DNA from: a virus
Strand: one strand, 5' to 3'
DNA: 35,013 nucleotides
IMG/VR virus record: IMGVR_UViG_3300027839_000036
Span: 1 to 35,013 of that record
Part shown: positions 1-8,304 of the stretch, piece after piece
Layout of the letters: each line of letters begins with the position of its first letter
Numbering within the stretch: the first letter of the stretch is position 1
The notes under the pieces: generated by a model
Seen by the model: only the letters and a program-made list of their open reading frames with translations
Told to the model about the DNA's origin: nothing
The model's database searches: none
Translations under genes and position numbers: made by a program

Positions 1-1
1 C

Positions 2-370
2 GGCGCTGGGGGAACGGTAACGGCTCCAACTGCTGCGAGCGGCGGATCAAAATACTACAAGCATGGACCTCAGGCGATTCTCGGATACCAGATTACTGCC
101 GGCCAAACCACACCACTCTTCCTCAACGGAGGATCAGGCGGTGCGGGTGGGGAAGGCGTTGGAGGTGGTGTAGTTATCATCGCTGCCCGGTTTGTATCCA
201 TTGAACCTGGTGGTGGGGCAGTCGTTTCTGCAACGGGTGGAACTAATGCTGGCGGTGGAGTCATCATCTTCATTTCGACTGACACAACGATGAACCCGGC
301 ATTGACTCTCAACGTTTCTGGTGCTGGCACGGGGACGGATGGAACAGCAAACTATATAGAGGTGGATTAA
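2..370 (+). CDS. Glycine-rich phage fibre/adhesin protein, 3' end (5' truncated)
   Basis: The reading frame is open from base 2 to TAA at 368-370, so only the last 122 residues of a longer protein are visible. Short hydrophobic strands such as GVVIIAARF and GGVIIFIS alternate with Gly/Ala/Thr-rich turns, a pattern typical of phage tail-fibre or tail-spike shafts. The next but one gene has the same architecture, so the two probably belong to one adhesin cassette. The stop overlaps the next start (TAATG), implying translational coupling. The fibre assignment is inferred from composition and context; there is no catalytic motif. Confidence 0.7.
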   Translation, partial: GAGGTVTAPTAASGGSKYYKHGPQAILGYQITAGQTTPLFLNGGSGGAGGEGVGGGVVIIAARFVSIEPGGGAVVSATGGTNAGGGVIIFISTDTTMNPALTLNVSGAGTGTDGTANYIEVD

Positions 371-558
371 TGCCCTACCTGACGATGTCGCAGCAGATCC
401 AGAATGTGATCTGGCCCGAGTGTGTAACCCTGAGGGCGTTGCTCGAAGCAACCCCACCCGTTGATACAACCGCCGCTTTGGTTGCTCTGACCAAAATCGA
501 AAACGTCACAGGGAATCCAGCCACAGGTAGGGACCCGTCGATTGGTTGGCACGGCTGA
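370..558 (+). CDS. Small hypothetical protein between two fibre genes
   Basis: This gene encodes 62 residues with no recognised domain. The ATG shares one base with the TAA of the upstream fibre gene, and the TGA lies 1 nt before the ATG of the collagen-like protein, so it sits in a tightly coupled operon. The N-terminal half looks helical (QQIQNVIWPECVTLRALLE) and the C-terminal half is Thr/Ala-rich. Small proteins in this position are sometimes fibre assembly or structural adaptors, but nothing in the sequence proves that role here. Confidence 0.55.
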   Translation: MPYLTMSQQIQNVIWPECVTLRALLEATPPVDTTAALVALTKIENVTGNPATGRDPSIGWHG

Positions 559-559
559 C

Positions 560-1849
560 ATGGCACAGGCACTCAACAGGATCAATAAGCGCCGCAAGCA
601 ACGCTTAGGTAACGACACGGTCTACGGCCCTGGAGTGGACGGTGATGTCACTCTTACTGGCACCACGATTCTCACGGAGGACATGTATTACAGCAACCTG
701 ACGGTTAATGCCAATGTCAATTTGGTTACTAATGGGTTCCGCGTGTTCGTTAAGGGAACACTTACCAACAACGGGATTATCGGTTTGCCTGCCGCATTTG
801 CTGGGGAGACTGGCATCGGAACTCTCGTCGGTAGAGTCAAGGATGGTGCTGCTGGCGTACCCAAGTCGTATGTTCTTGGTGAGTCCGCGAGTGGCACCCA
901 GGTGTCGGCGGGTGCGTTAAGAAACCTTGATCTTGTCATGCGTGGATGGCACATTGATCCGACGGATGGGTTTAAACGCATCGAGGGTGCGGATGATGGC
1001 ACCGTGGGTGCTGATGTCTCGGGGTCGGCCGGCGGTACGGGCGGTACGGGAACCTCAGGAACTGCCGGAACAGCGGGCGGTGGAGCCGGCGGGGGAACAT
1101 CTACCGCTGGAACTAACGGAACTAACGGAACCGACGGAACTGACGGAACCGATGGTGGCACCGGCGCCTCGGGAACAGGTGGTGCTGCTGGTTCCGGTGG
1201 GGGAATGGTTGTCATCATGGCCAAGAAAGTTGCCGGGACAGGCACCATTAGAAGCGATGGGAGTGTCGGGGACACTGGCGCAACCGGAGCAACTGGGACC
1301 GCTGGAACCGATGGGACTGCAGGAACGCCCGGTGCGGCGGGGGTCAAAGGAAACGATGATCTCGCTGTGCTGTTGGATTCATACTACGCAGGGGGGTCTC
1401 CAGCAACCTTCGGGGTGGACGGCACTTATGAGCAGTGTGAAACTCAGCCTGCCACCTGGCATTGGATCGACCTAAGTACCGGAAACGAGGTCGCGCCGGA
1501 AGTCACCGACGCAGTACCCGGTCAATACTTCGCTTTCACCAGTCGCGAGTTGGGAATTCCTGCTCAAGTGATATGCACAACCGTCCCCCGGTATTACCAC
1601 ATCCCCGCAGTCCCAGCCACTTTAGTAGCGGTCTGGAAGGACGGCCAGTCCAGCAATTACTACGGTGGCGTGGCAGGCGCAGCAGGTGCAGCCGGAGCCA
1701 AGGGGGTTGGCGGTGCTGGTGGAGCGGGCGGAACCGGAGACACGGGCACCACTGGTGGCGAGGGTTGCGTATTCCTCATCACCGATTCCGTTGATGTCCC
1801 TGCCGGAATGATGGTTGGTACTTACAAAACAACCATCGTGAACGCGTGA
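560..1849 (+). CDS. Collagen-like (Gly-X-Y) phage fibre protein
   Basis: A 429-residue protein. ATG at 560 is preferred over an in-frame TTG at 542 because the TTG lies inside the previous gene, whose stop ends at 558. The N-terminal part (about residues 20-90) has short beta-strand repeats (NLTVNANVNLVTNGFRVFVKG) typical of phage spike shafts. Three collagen-like Gly-Thr/Ala-X tracts follow, around residues 155-205, 235-262 and 370-400. Between the last two is a compact domain with two Cys and several Trp/Tyr. Collagen-like triplets are common in phage fibres and form trimeric shafts. It is likely an exposed receptor-binding or decoration protein. GTG of the next gene overlaps the TGA. Confidence 0.75.
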   Translation: MAQALNRINKRRKQRLGNDTVYGPGVDGDVTLTGTTILTEDMYYSNLTVNANVNLVTNGFRVFVKGTLTNNGIIGLPAAFAGETGIGTLVGRVKDGAAGVPKSYVLGESASGTQVSAGALRNLDLVMRGWHIDPTDGFKRIEGADDGTVGADVSGSAGGTGGTGTSGTAGTAGGGAGGGTSTAGTNGTNGTDGTDGTDGGTGASGTGGAAGSGGGMVVIMAKKVAGTGTIRSDGSVGDTGATGATGTAGTDGTAGTPGAAGVKGNDDLAVLLDSYYAGGSPATFGVDGTYEQCETQPATWHWIDLSTGNEVAPEVTDAVPGQYFAFTSRELGIPAQVICTTVPRYYHIPAVPATLVAVWKDGQSSNYYGGVAGAAGAAGAKGVGGAGGAGGTGDTGTTGGEGCVFLITDSVDVPAGMMVGTYKTTIVNA

Positions 1850-2097
1850 GGAAACTCGACTCGAACGGAACCCCCTATACCCCTGCTGAATACACGGGGA
1901 AAATGTATGACCCCTCCAACCCGGATGGCTCTCGCTTGGGGATGCTCAGTACGGGAGTGGCATCCGAAGACCCCTGCGTTGAGTGCGGTTGTTCAACAGC
2001 ATTCATGAGCGGAAAGCATGCGAACAGGGTGGCCGTGGATGATGGGGGCGGGGTCGACATGTTCATCAAGTGGATGTGTGTCGAATGTTCAGCATAA
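1846..2097 (+). CDS. Small zinc-ribbon-like protein
   Basis: Encodes 83 residues starting at GTG 1846, which overlaps the stop of the fibre gene by 4 nt. Two cysteine pairs, in CVECGC near the middle and CVEC at the C-terminus, could bind one zinc ion as a zinc ribbon. No DNA-binding or enzymatic motif is seen. Its place at the end of the fibre operon, before a hairpin and a promoter, suggests it is co-expressed with the fibre genes. Its function is unknown. Confidence 0.6.
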   Translation: MRKLDSNGTPYTPAEYTGKMYDPSNPDGSRLGMLSTGVASEDPCVECGCSTAFMSGKHANRVAVDDGGGVDMFIKWMCVECSA

Positions 2098-2106
2098 ATA
2101 GTCGTT

Positions 2107-2141
2107 ATGAGTCTTTACTCATTTAGTTCGTTTGGTATTAT
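2107..2141 (+). promoter_or_regulatory. Hairpin and candidate promoter upstream of the membrane protein gene
   Basis: ATGAGT-cttt-ACTCAT (2107-2122) is a perfect 6-bp inverted repeat just after the fibre operon. It overlaps TTTACT (2114-2119), 16 nt and TATTAT (2136-2141), a plausible sigma70-type promoter. The next gene starts at 2174 with GGAG ten bases before it. The hairpin could end the fibre transcript or act as an operator. Confidence 0.4.
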
Positions 2142-2173
2142 CTCTATAAGGCCTAACACCTGATGGAGATATT

Positions 2174-2560
2174 GTGGACAAATCCGTCTGCCCGCACTGC
2201 GGCCACGATCTTGGTGATTCCAAAGTCGCTGCCGTCAAGTCGGCGGGCAATCTCATCGAGAAAATCAAGGACAACATTGCGTATGTCCTAGGCCTGCCTG
2301 CTGCCGTATCCGGAGCCTTCGGATTCCTTTGGCAATCTTCCGGGGAAGAAGCAACACTCAACTACAAAGTTGAGCAGTTGGAACTGGCCGTAGCGGATCT
2401 AAAATCCGAAAACGACCTGCTTGGTGGCGGAACCAAAAACTTTTCTATTGACATGAGCGGTGCCCCTGGTGGGTCGATCACTGTCATTATTGCTGCTGCC
2501 TGCATCGTTGTCTTCATCGGCTTTCTGATCTGGTACCAGAACAAACGCAAAAAGCGATAA
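2174..2560 (+). CDS. Zinc-ribbon membrane protein with coiled coil
   Basis: Encodes 128 residues from GTG 2174, preceded by GGAG. The N-terminus has VCPHCGHDL, half of a zinc ribbon. A helical stretch around residues 55-80 (YKVEQLELAVADLKSENDLL) has coiled-coil character. One strong transmembrane helix (about residues 100-122) is followed by a basic tail NKRKKR, so the N-terminus is probably outside and the tail cytoplasmic. The gene directly precedes the giant lipoprotein by 4 nt and probably shares its mRNA; the two may act together at the host membrane. No specific family is recognised. Confidence 0.65.
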   Translation: MDKSVCPHCGHDLGDSKVAAVKSAGNLIEKIKDNIAYVLGLPAAVSGAFGFLWQSSGEEATLNYKVEQLELAVADLKSENDLLGGGTKNFSIDMSGAPGGSITVIIAAACIVVFIGFLIWYQNKRKKR

Positions 2561-2564
2561 CGCC

Positions 2565-5500
2565 ATGCGACGGCTAACCGCAGCGTTACTCGCGGGTGCA
2601 TTACTCGCTTCAGCCTGCTCCTCTGGCGGTCCCACGGAACCGGTTGATCTTTTTCCTAATGAGACAACCACAACGGTTCTTGGGGAAACTCTCCCTCAGG
2701 TGGCAGTCACGACTACCGCGCCCACACCGTCAGGCAAAGAGACTGCGCCAGTCGAAGAGATTGCGTTAGCCGACCATTCGTTGACGTTCCGGCCAGCATC
2801 AGATTCGTTCGCTTTCGAGAACTTCGGAGGGGGCACCGCTCCAGCCGACCTCACAGTGAACATGGCGCGTCGTCTCTACGGCGACGAGCAGACCTGCTCC
2901 ACGGTGGTGGACAACAAATGCACCCCTTACCCGGTGATCCTCCAGTTGATCTCGCAGGCGAACCGGTCGATGCAGGGTGGATTGTGTGAAGGGCTTGCTG
3001 TCCTATCTCTACGGCTCGCCAATAACCCAGCCACGTTGGCGTCATTCCAGAACGTCGATGAGGTCGCGGCGCTTGTCAAAGAAGACCCAGCGTTGCTGTC
3101 CGAACTCGCCTACTGGTATGTAACCCAGTTCGCTGTTGAGGTTCAGCAGGAAGCGTCCTCTTACCTTGAGATGCATCCAACGCAGTTGGCTGAAGTCCTA
3201 CTCAGGGACTTCGCTGCGGCGGAGGCGGGTGAACCATCAACCGGTTACACGGTCGGTATTTACTCACAGCAGGGCGGCCACGCCGTCACCCCTTACCGGG
3301 TTGAGGAGACCGCTAATGGTTACCGCATCTACATTTACGACTCGAACTGGCCTGCCGCTGAACGCTGGATTGACGTTGACAAAGACGGCTGGGTTTACGC
3401 CCTAGCAGCAACGAACCCCACTGAGGAAGCCTCAGCGTGGGGTGGCAGCACCGGAACGATGGAGTTGACCCCGATGCGGTCCCGCGCCGGGCCGTTCTCG
3501 TGTGGATTCTGCCCTGACGACTCTGGAACCAAATCAGGGACGCTTCTCACGGTTGCCTCTACCGGCGACAAGCAGATGGCCATCAAAATTGAAACGGAGG
3601 ATGGTGACCGGCTCGGTTACTACGACGGTGGTTTCGTCAACGAGATTGAAGGGGCGACCTACCGATACCTGATCTCTGGTCCCACTACCGCCGACCCGGT
3701 GCTGGTGTTCCTGCCGCCGGGCGTGGAGACGTTCAGCGCCGATGTTGAAGAGATAGATGTTCCCACCCCAGAGGCTGCGGCTGATGCCGCTGAATTAGGA
3801 GAAACCCCACAACCCGATTCCAAGAATGATGTTGCGGAACCCCTAGAGCAGGAACAAGAGGAGCCTACCCAGAAGTTCTCTTTCCTGCTTCTCAACGACG
3901 AGAAGTCGATTCAGGTTGAAGCAACCATCGTTGAAGAGGAACCGACGGAAGAGGTAGAGGTTTCTCTCATTGACTTCTCCGACGAGGGGGTGTCAATCGC
4001 AGAGGTACAGGACGCCACAGTCGCTATCACTATCGACGCTTTGGCTATCGAACTGGAACTGGACGAAGGCCAAACGATTGAAGTCGTCATCGCCCCCGAG
4101 CCCGTCCAGCAGCCCGGCCCCGTGGTCGAAGAAGCGCCACAGACACTGGACCTGTCGATCCAAGACGAGCAGGGAGAAGTTGTCGTTGAGGTAGAGGTCG
4201 ACATGACTCTCTACCTGATCGCCGAAGCACCGGAACCCGACCCCACCCCGGAACCGGGTGCCCCCACATCGACCCTTCCGCCTGCCCCTGTTGTGGCCCC
4301 TGTCGTTATAGCGATCGTTTACGACGCTGACACCGGAGTTGTCGAACAGGAAGAAACCCTCGTAGAGGCGTGGGTGGCGAGCGACGCCGAGTACTACCAA
4401 GCAATCGTTGAAGACAACCTCGAAGAAGTCCTCGGTCAGTCCTACGTTGAAGAACTGGAAGAACGAGAAGAGTGGGTTGACGAAGACGAAGCCGAGGCTC
4501 GCGTATTCCTGTCAGCCGTCCTAGAAGAAGTCGACGACGACTACTGGGAAGACGAACACTGGGAAGAGACCTCCTACGACGAGGAGTGGTTTGAAGAGGA
4601 GTACGAGGAAGAAGTCTGGGAGGAAGTCCTTGACGCTGAGGACTGGTTTGAGGAGGGGGCCGACGAGTGGGCTGACAACTGGGCTGAAGAAGAAGAACTC
4701 CACATCCTTGAAGAAATGGGGTTGGAAGAGTGGAACGAAACTCTCATGGGTCCACCTCCGTCCGAGACCATGGGGTGGGAGGAAGAGGACTGGATTGCAT
4801 TCGATGAGGAAATGGACGCCGTCTGGGAAGAGCAGATGGCGGACCCGGCGGCGTTTGAGGAGTCGCTGCTAGAAGAACTAGGTATCGAAGAATGGAACCC
4901 CGATTGGGGGCCGTCACCTAGCGAGTCGGTTGAGTGGACCGACGAGGAATGGGACGACTACGACGAACAGTGGGCAGCCACCGAAGAGGCAAGAGTCCTT
5001 GAGCAAGAGGGCTTTGATGAGTGGCCTGAAGATTGGGGTCCGTCGCCGACTGAATCAGCCCTGTGGGTCGAAGCGGATTGGATCGCATACGACACCGAGC
5101 AGGAGGCACGGTGGGAAGAGGAAGAGTCGTGGGAAGAAGAAGAGTCGTGGGAACTAGACACCCCAGAGGAATGGGAGGAGTGGCAGGAAGAGTTTTGGCC
5201 TGAGGACGCCGACTGGTGCGACGAGTGCGAAGAAGGACCGTGGGACGACCCGGAATGGGATGAGCCATGGGCGGCCGAGGACTGGACTGGGGCAGATGAG
5301 GAAGCACGGATTCTTGAGCAGGAGGGGTTTGAGGAATGGCCTGAGGACTGGGGTCCGTCACCCACTGAGTCATGGGACTGGACTGGGGATGAATGGCAGG
5401 AGTTCGAGGAACAACAATTCTTTGAAATGCTTGAAGGTCTCACTGATGAAGAGATGGACGACTGGGATGACTTCACGGGGGAGGAAGAAGAGGAGTGGGA

Positions 5501-7466
5501 GAACGAGGGAACCTCAACGGACGACATGTTCCCATGGGAGGACGAGAATTGGACGGCTGAAGACGAAGAGAGGTGGATTCTAGAAGAAGAGGGTCTAGAG
5601 GAATGGCCTGAAGACTGGGGACCGCCTCCTTCAGAGACATGGGACTGGACTGAGGAACAGTGGCAGACTTTCGGCGAAGAGCAAGAAGCCCTATGGGAAG
5701 AAGAATGGGAGGACAACGATGACGACTGGGGCGAGGAAACTGAGGAGGCACCTAGCGAAGACGCTCTCCTTCAAGACGGACTAGAGGTCTGGCCCGGATG
5801 GGACAACGAAGAGTGGTCTGGCGACGACGAAGAAGCATGGATCTTGGAGCAGGAAGGTCTAGAGGAATGGCCTGAGGACTGGGGGCCACCCCCCAGTGAG
5901 TCATGGGAGTGGACTGAGGACGAGTGGCAAGCATTTGACTTAGAACAACAAGAGTTGTGGGAAGATGGGGGAGACCCATTCACCGACCCGGAGGGCACAG
6001 GCAACCTTGACGAAGAACTTCTATCCGAGCCAGATCCACCGTCAGAAGAAGAAGTGGATGAAGAGCAAGTGGATGAAGCGGAGGTGCCTTTTGAAGAAGG
6101 GGTAGATCCTCACACAGTTGAAGGATGGTCTGGTCAAGACGAAGAAGGCTGGATTCTTGAACAGGAAGGGCTGACGGAGTGGCCTGAGGATTGGGGGCCG
6201 TCACCTAGCGAGTCGTGGGATTGGGAGCCAGAGGAGTGGCAGGCTTACGACGCGGAGCATGGAGTACCTCCACCTCCGGAGCCAGAACCAGAGCCAGAAG
6301 AATCATGGGATCCCTATGATGGCTGTAGGGGTACTTCAGCGTGCGACTCCGCACCCGGCGGCTACGACGACTGGGAAGATTACGACGCTGCCAACAACCC
6401 CGCCTACTACGACGATTGGGGTACCCCACCGGGTGGATATGTCACATGGGTTGATTTCACCGTTGAGGTAGAAGCAGGAATTGTTCCTGTTGATGTCGCT
6501 GAGGAATACCTACCCGAAGAAGTCCAAGAGGCGTACATCCCGGTGGTCGTCCCAATAGCGGTCTACTACCCGACTATCACCTACACGAACACGAACACTG
6601 CCTTGTCCGAGACGATCTCTACGAGCACTACTACTGCTCAGACGGGGACCGCCACCACAACCGCTGAGAGCGGAATCTTGACCCACAACAGCAACGATGG
6701 TCACTGGCATCTTGACACCACGACGGCTACAACAGTTACGACGACTCATGTAGACACGACGACCGTGGTGGCTCGCACCGGATCAGATATGACCTCATGC
6801 ACGTTCTCGGACGGTGTTCAGCAGAGTTGCTCAACGGTGCGCGGCTGGAGTCCTCAAACCACAACGGTTACCGCTGGCGACGCCTACACGCAAGCGTCTA
6901 CTACAACGGCTGCGGCCGTGAACACTGAGGAAGGCTGCTCTGAGGGCGGCTGGAGAGGCATGGGCGACTGGTGCATCGTGCAATCCTCTAGCCGCCAAGA
7001 CCGCGACCATATCCAGTTTTCTTTGACTGAGGTAACCAGTGTCCGTATCGACGCCGAAACAAATCTGACTCGCGCCCAGTTCGATACAAGTAACGAGGCT
7101 GCCGACCCGTACCTCTACCTCAGAGAAGATACGGACTCTGATGAGGGGGACCACTCAGGGGATGTTGACAGCATCGCACCCGGCGGCACGATTGAAACGG
7201 ACGACGATGGGGGACGTGACTGTGGAAGCACTTGCACCAACCCTCCGAGCAGCGCGGTGGATGTTGATGAGACACCCACTATTACCTACTGCAACACCGG
7301 AGGAGCCTGCTCAAATGGTGTCCCAGTGATCGACAACGTGAGCGATCAGTGGGATGCCCGCATCGTCCGCACGGACATGGCTGTGGGCAACTATGTGGTG
7401 CAGGCATCGGTTTACAACCCAGCGAACAGTGGCTGGTACCGCCTAACCATTGAAGAGGATAACTAA
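2565..7466 (+). CDS. Giant acidic lipoprotein: papain-like domain, Trp/Glu-rich repeats, PPC-like C-terminus
   Basis: A 1633-residue protein. Residues 1-18 form a lipoprotein signal (hydrophobic core, then LASAC with Cys18 as the likely lipidated residue). Residues about 90-300 contain GGLCEGL (Cys141), GGHAVTP (His239) and YIYDSNWP (Asp259), the order and spacing of a papain-like Cys-His-Asp triad. Residues about 380-700 are Glu/Val/Pro-rich. From about 708 to 1233 there are seven diverged repeats with core EWPEDWGPSPSES, extremely rich in Glu, Asp and Trp. A Thr-rich stretch follows. Residues about 1475-1633 resemble a PPC beta-sandwich (NYVVQASVYNPANSGWYRLTIEE). It is probably displayed on the host or virion surface. 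Protease activity is an inference; the domain could be an inactive transpeptidase-like fold. The stop overlaps the next start (TAATG). Confidence 0.8.
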   Translation: MRRLTAALLAGALLASACSSGGPTEPVDLFPNETTTTVLGETLPQVAVTTTAPTPSGKETAPVEEIALADHSLTFRPASDSFAFENFGGGTAPADLTVNMARRLYGDEQTCSTVVDNKCTPYPVILQLISQANRSMQGGLCEGLAVLSLRLANNPATLASFQNVDEVAALVKEDPALLSELAYWYVTQFAVEVQQEASSYLEMHPTQLAEVLLRDFAAAEAGEPSTGYTVGIYSQQGGHAVTPYRVEETANGYRIYIYDSNWPAAERWIDVDKDGWVYALAATNPTEEASAWGGSTGTMELTPMRSRAGPFSCGFCPDDSGTKSGTLLTVASTGDKQMAIKIETEDGDRLGYYDGGFVNEIEGATYRYLISGPTTADPVLVFLPPGVETFSADVEEIDVPTPEAAADAAELGETPQPDSKNDVAEPLEQEQEEPTQKFSFLLLNDEKSIQVEATIVEEEPTEEVEVSLIDFSDEGVSIAEVQDATVAITIDALAIELELDEGQTIEVVIAPEPVQQPGPVVEEAPQTLDLSIQDEQGEVVVEVEVDMTLYLIAEAPEPDPTPEPGAPTSTLPPAPVVAPVVIAIVYDADTGVVEQEETLVEAWVASDAEYYQAIVEDNLEEVLGQSYVEELEEREEWVDEDEAEARVFLSAVLEEVDDDYWEDEHWEETSYDEEWFEEEYEEEVWEEVLDAEDWFEEGADEWADNWAEEEELHILEEMGLEEWNETLMGPPPSETMGWEEEDWIAFDEEMDAVWEEQMADPAAFEESLLEELGIEEWNPDWGPSPSESVEWTDEEWDDYDEQWAATEEARVLEQEGFDEWPEDWGPSPTESALWVEADWIAYDTEQEARWEEEESWEEEESWELDTPEEWEEWQEEFWPEDADWCDECEEGPWDDPEWDEPWAAEDWTGADEEARILEQEGFEEWPEDWGPSPTESWDWTGDEWQEFEEQQFFEMLEGLTDEEMDDWDDFTGEEEEEWENEGTSTDDMFPWEDENWTAEDEERWILEEEGLEEWPEDWGPPPSETWDWTEEQWQTFGEEQEALWEEEWEDNDDDWGEETEEAPSEDALLQDGLEVWPGWDNEEWSGDDEEAWILEQEGLEEWPEDWGPPPSESWEWTEDEWQAFDLEQQELWEDGGDPFTDPEGTGNLDEELLSEPDPPSEEEVDEEQVDEAEVPFEEGVDPHTVEGWSGQDEEGWILEQEGLTEWPEDWGPSPSESWDWEPEEWQAYDAEHGVPPPPEPEPEPEESWDPYDGCRGTSACDSAPGGYDDWEDYDAANNPAYYDDWGTPPGGYVTWVDFTVEVEAGIVPVDVAEEYLPEEVQEAYIPVVVPIAVYYPTITYTNTNTALSETISTSTTTAQTGTATTTAESGILTHNSNDGHWHLDTTTATTVTTTHVDTTTVVARTGSDMTSCTFSDGVQQSCSTVRGWSPQTTTVTAGDAYTQASTTTAAAVNTEEGCSEGGWRGMGDWCIVQSSSRQDRDHIQFSLTEVTSVRIDAETNLTRAQFDTSNEAADPYLYLREDTDSDEGDHSGDVDSIAPGGTIETDDDGGRDCGSTCTNPPSSAVDVDETPTITYCNTGGACSNGVPVIDNVSDQWDARIVRTDMAVGNYVVQASVYNPANSGWYRLTIEEDN
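4686..6263 (+). repeat. Seven coding repeats of an acidic Trp/Glu-rich module
   Basis: Seven copies within the lipoprotein gene share the protein pattern (W/R)ILEQEGLEEWPEDWGPSPSES followed by W-x-W-x3-(E/D)W, with cores near 4727, 4889, 5022, 5337, 5602, 5867 and 6180. Spacing varies (about 130-315 bp) because acidic linkers differ in length. The first two copies are the most diverged and the last four nearly identical, suggesting recent internal duplication towards the 3' end. Confidence 0.85.
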
Positions 7467-7558
7467 TGATAAATGTCGCAGAAGCCATCATCTATGCAAT
7501 GTGTGGCGCAATGTCAATGGTTTGCCTCTATTTGTACACAAAAATCAAAGACGACTAA
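7466..7558 (+). CDS. 30-residue membrane miniprotein
   Basis: ATG at 7466 overlaps the TAA of the lipoprotein gene, and its own TAA (7556-7558) overlaps the ATG of the ferredoxin gene: two consecutive TAATG junctions. The peptide has one hydrophobic helix (INVAEAIIYAMCGAMSMVCL) and a short charged tail (KIKDD). The exact coupling on both sides is the main evidence that it is real. The role is unknown; it could be a small membrane partner of the ferredoxin or of the lipoprotein. Confidence 0.6.
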   Translation: MINVAEAIIYAMCGAMSMVCLYLYTKIKDD

Positions 7559-7851
7559 TGCAACACGATGAGGTAAAAATGAAAGTTTGGATCGACCAAG
7601 ATCTATGCACTGGAGATGGTTTATGTGCTGAGATTTGTCCGTCAGTGTTTCAAATGCATGATGATGGTTTGGCATATGTTAAGGAGGCGGAGTGGCCGAC
7701 CATCTTTGGCCCAGATGGCAGCCCCCGGGGTGAACCCGCTTACCAAATGGCCAAAGGCTTGGCGTTAGTTCCTGGCGAGGACGTGGAGGCCGCCATCGAA
7801 TCAGCGGATGAGTGTCCAGGGGAATGTATTTACATTGAGATTGTGGATTAG
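7558..7851 (+). CDS. Monocluster ferredoxin (CxxDxxCxxxCP type)
   Basis: Encodes 97 residues from ATG 7558; a second in-frame ATG at 7579 is possible. CTGDGLCAEICP gives Cys17, Asp20, Cys23 and Cys27, and ECPGEC gives Cys86 and Cys90. This is the layout of Pyrococcus furiosus-type ferredoxin, where Asp replaces the second Cys ligand of a [4Fe-4S] cluster and the cluster readily becomes [3Fe-4S]. Similar proteins in Actinobacteria often donate electrons to cytochromes P450. An insertion of about 25 residues lies between the two cysteine groups. No reductase or P450 gene is visible, so the phage ferredoxin probably uses host partners. It is cytoplasmic and coupled to the upstream miniprotein. 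Confidence 0.85.
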   Translation: MQHDEVKMKVWIDQDLCTGDGLCAEICPSVFQMHDDGLAYVKEAEWPTIFGPDGSPRGEPAYQMAKGLALVPGEDVEAAIESADECPGECIYIEIVD

Positions 7852-7997
7852 AAGCGTTGTCTTCTTCCCCTGATGCCGGTACCCATGTGAGCGTTCATCA
7901 ACTCCCGTTCCAGTTCGTCGGTCAGGAGTTGACCGTGATAGTAGTAGGTCGTGGGTCGAGGTTGGATCTTCTTCAAAAGGCTTATTAGTTTCTTCAT
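7848..7997 (-). CDS. Small basic hypothetical protein, antisense to the ferredoxin end
   Basis: A 49-residue protein on the minus strand, MKKLISLLKKIQ..., ending GIRGRRQRF. AAGGA lies 4 nt before the ATG. Its TAA (7848-7850) overlaps the ferredoxin stop tail to tail. The N-terminus is an amphipathic Lys/Leu helix and the C-terminus is Arg-rich, which would suit nucleic-acid or membrane association. No family is recognised. The good ribosome-binding site and the exact convergent end support it, but a gene this short could be a chance frame. Confidence 0.45.
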   Translation of the reverse strand: MKKLISLLKKIQPRPTTYYYHGQLLTDELERELMNAHMGTGIRGRRQRF

Positions 7998-8116
7998 TTG
8001 TCCTTGTTTCCGTATTGATGCGAAGGGTCAATTTTACCGGGTCCCTAAAGCCTTCCGGCATGTCGATGCGGTGGCGTGTGTCACCAGGACGGGATTCAGC
8101 GACCTAATATGAGGCC

Positions 8117-8230
8117 ATGGATTGGAGATTTATTCTCGCCGGCTTTGTCGGCCTGTTCGGCGGCCTCACTGTTGGTATCCTTTTCATGCTCGTATCTATA
8201 CGAATCTTTGGAAGAAAACGTCGCCGATAG
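8117..8230 (+). CDS. 37-residue single-span membrane protein
   Basis: ATG at 8117. The peptide is almost entirely one transmembrane helix (FILAGFVGLFGGLTVGILFMLVSI) with a basic tail FGRKRRR. There is no Shine-Dalgarno sequence; instead TAATAT (8105-8110) ends exactly 6 nt before the ATG, as in the leaderless genes further right, although a good -35 is not seen. The size and shape fit small phage membrane proteins such as holin-like or superinfection-exclusion peptides, which cannot be distinguished here. Confidence 0.55.
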   Translation: MDWRFILAGFVGLFGGLTVGILFMLVSIRIFGRKRRR

Positions 8231-8304
8231 ACACTCCGCAGTGACGTTCGTCAACTAAAATAGATACACCCTGCCATAGTCCTACTTCTTTACAGGATGG
8301 CGCT

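Noticed and set aside
1021-1340. CRISPR-like short repeats
   Set aside because: The repeated GGAAC(T/C)/GGCAC units are codons for Gly-Thr triplets in the collagen-like protein, without unique spacers.
688-1347. Long open frame antisense to the collagen-like gene (219 codons, Pro/Val-rich)
   Set aside because: It is the mirror image of Gly-X-Y codons; Pro-rich composition follows from the complement of Gly codons.
4958-5716. Long Ser/His-rich frames antisense to the acidic repeats
   Set aside because: They arise from the reverse complement of Glu/Asp/Trp codons, with no ribosome-binding site and no conserved motif.
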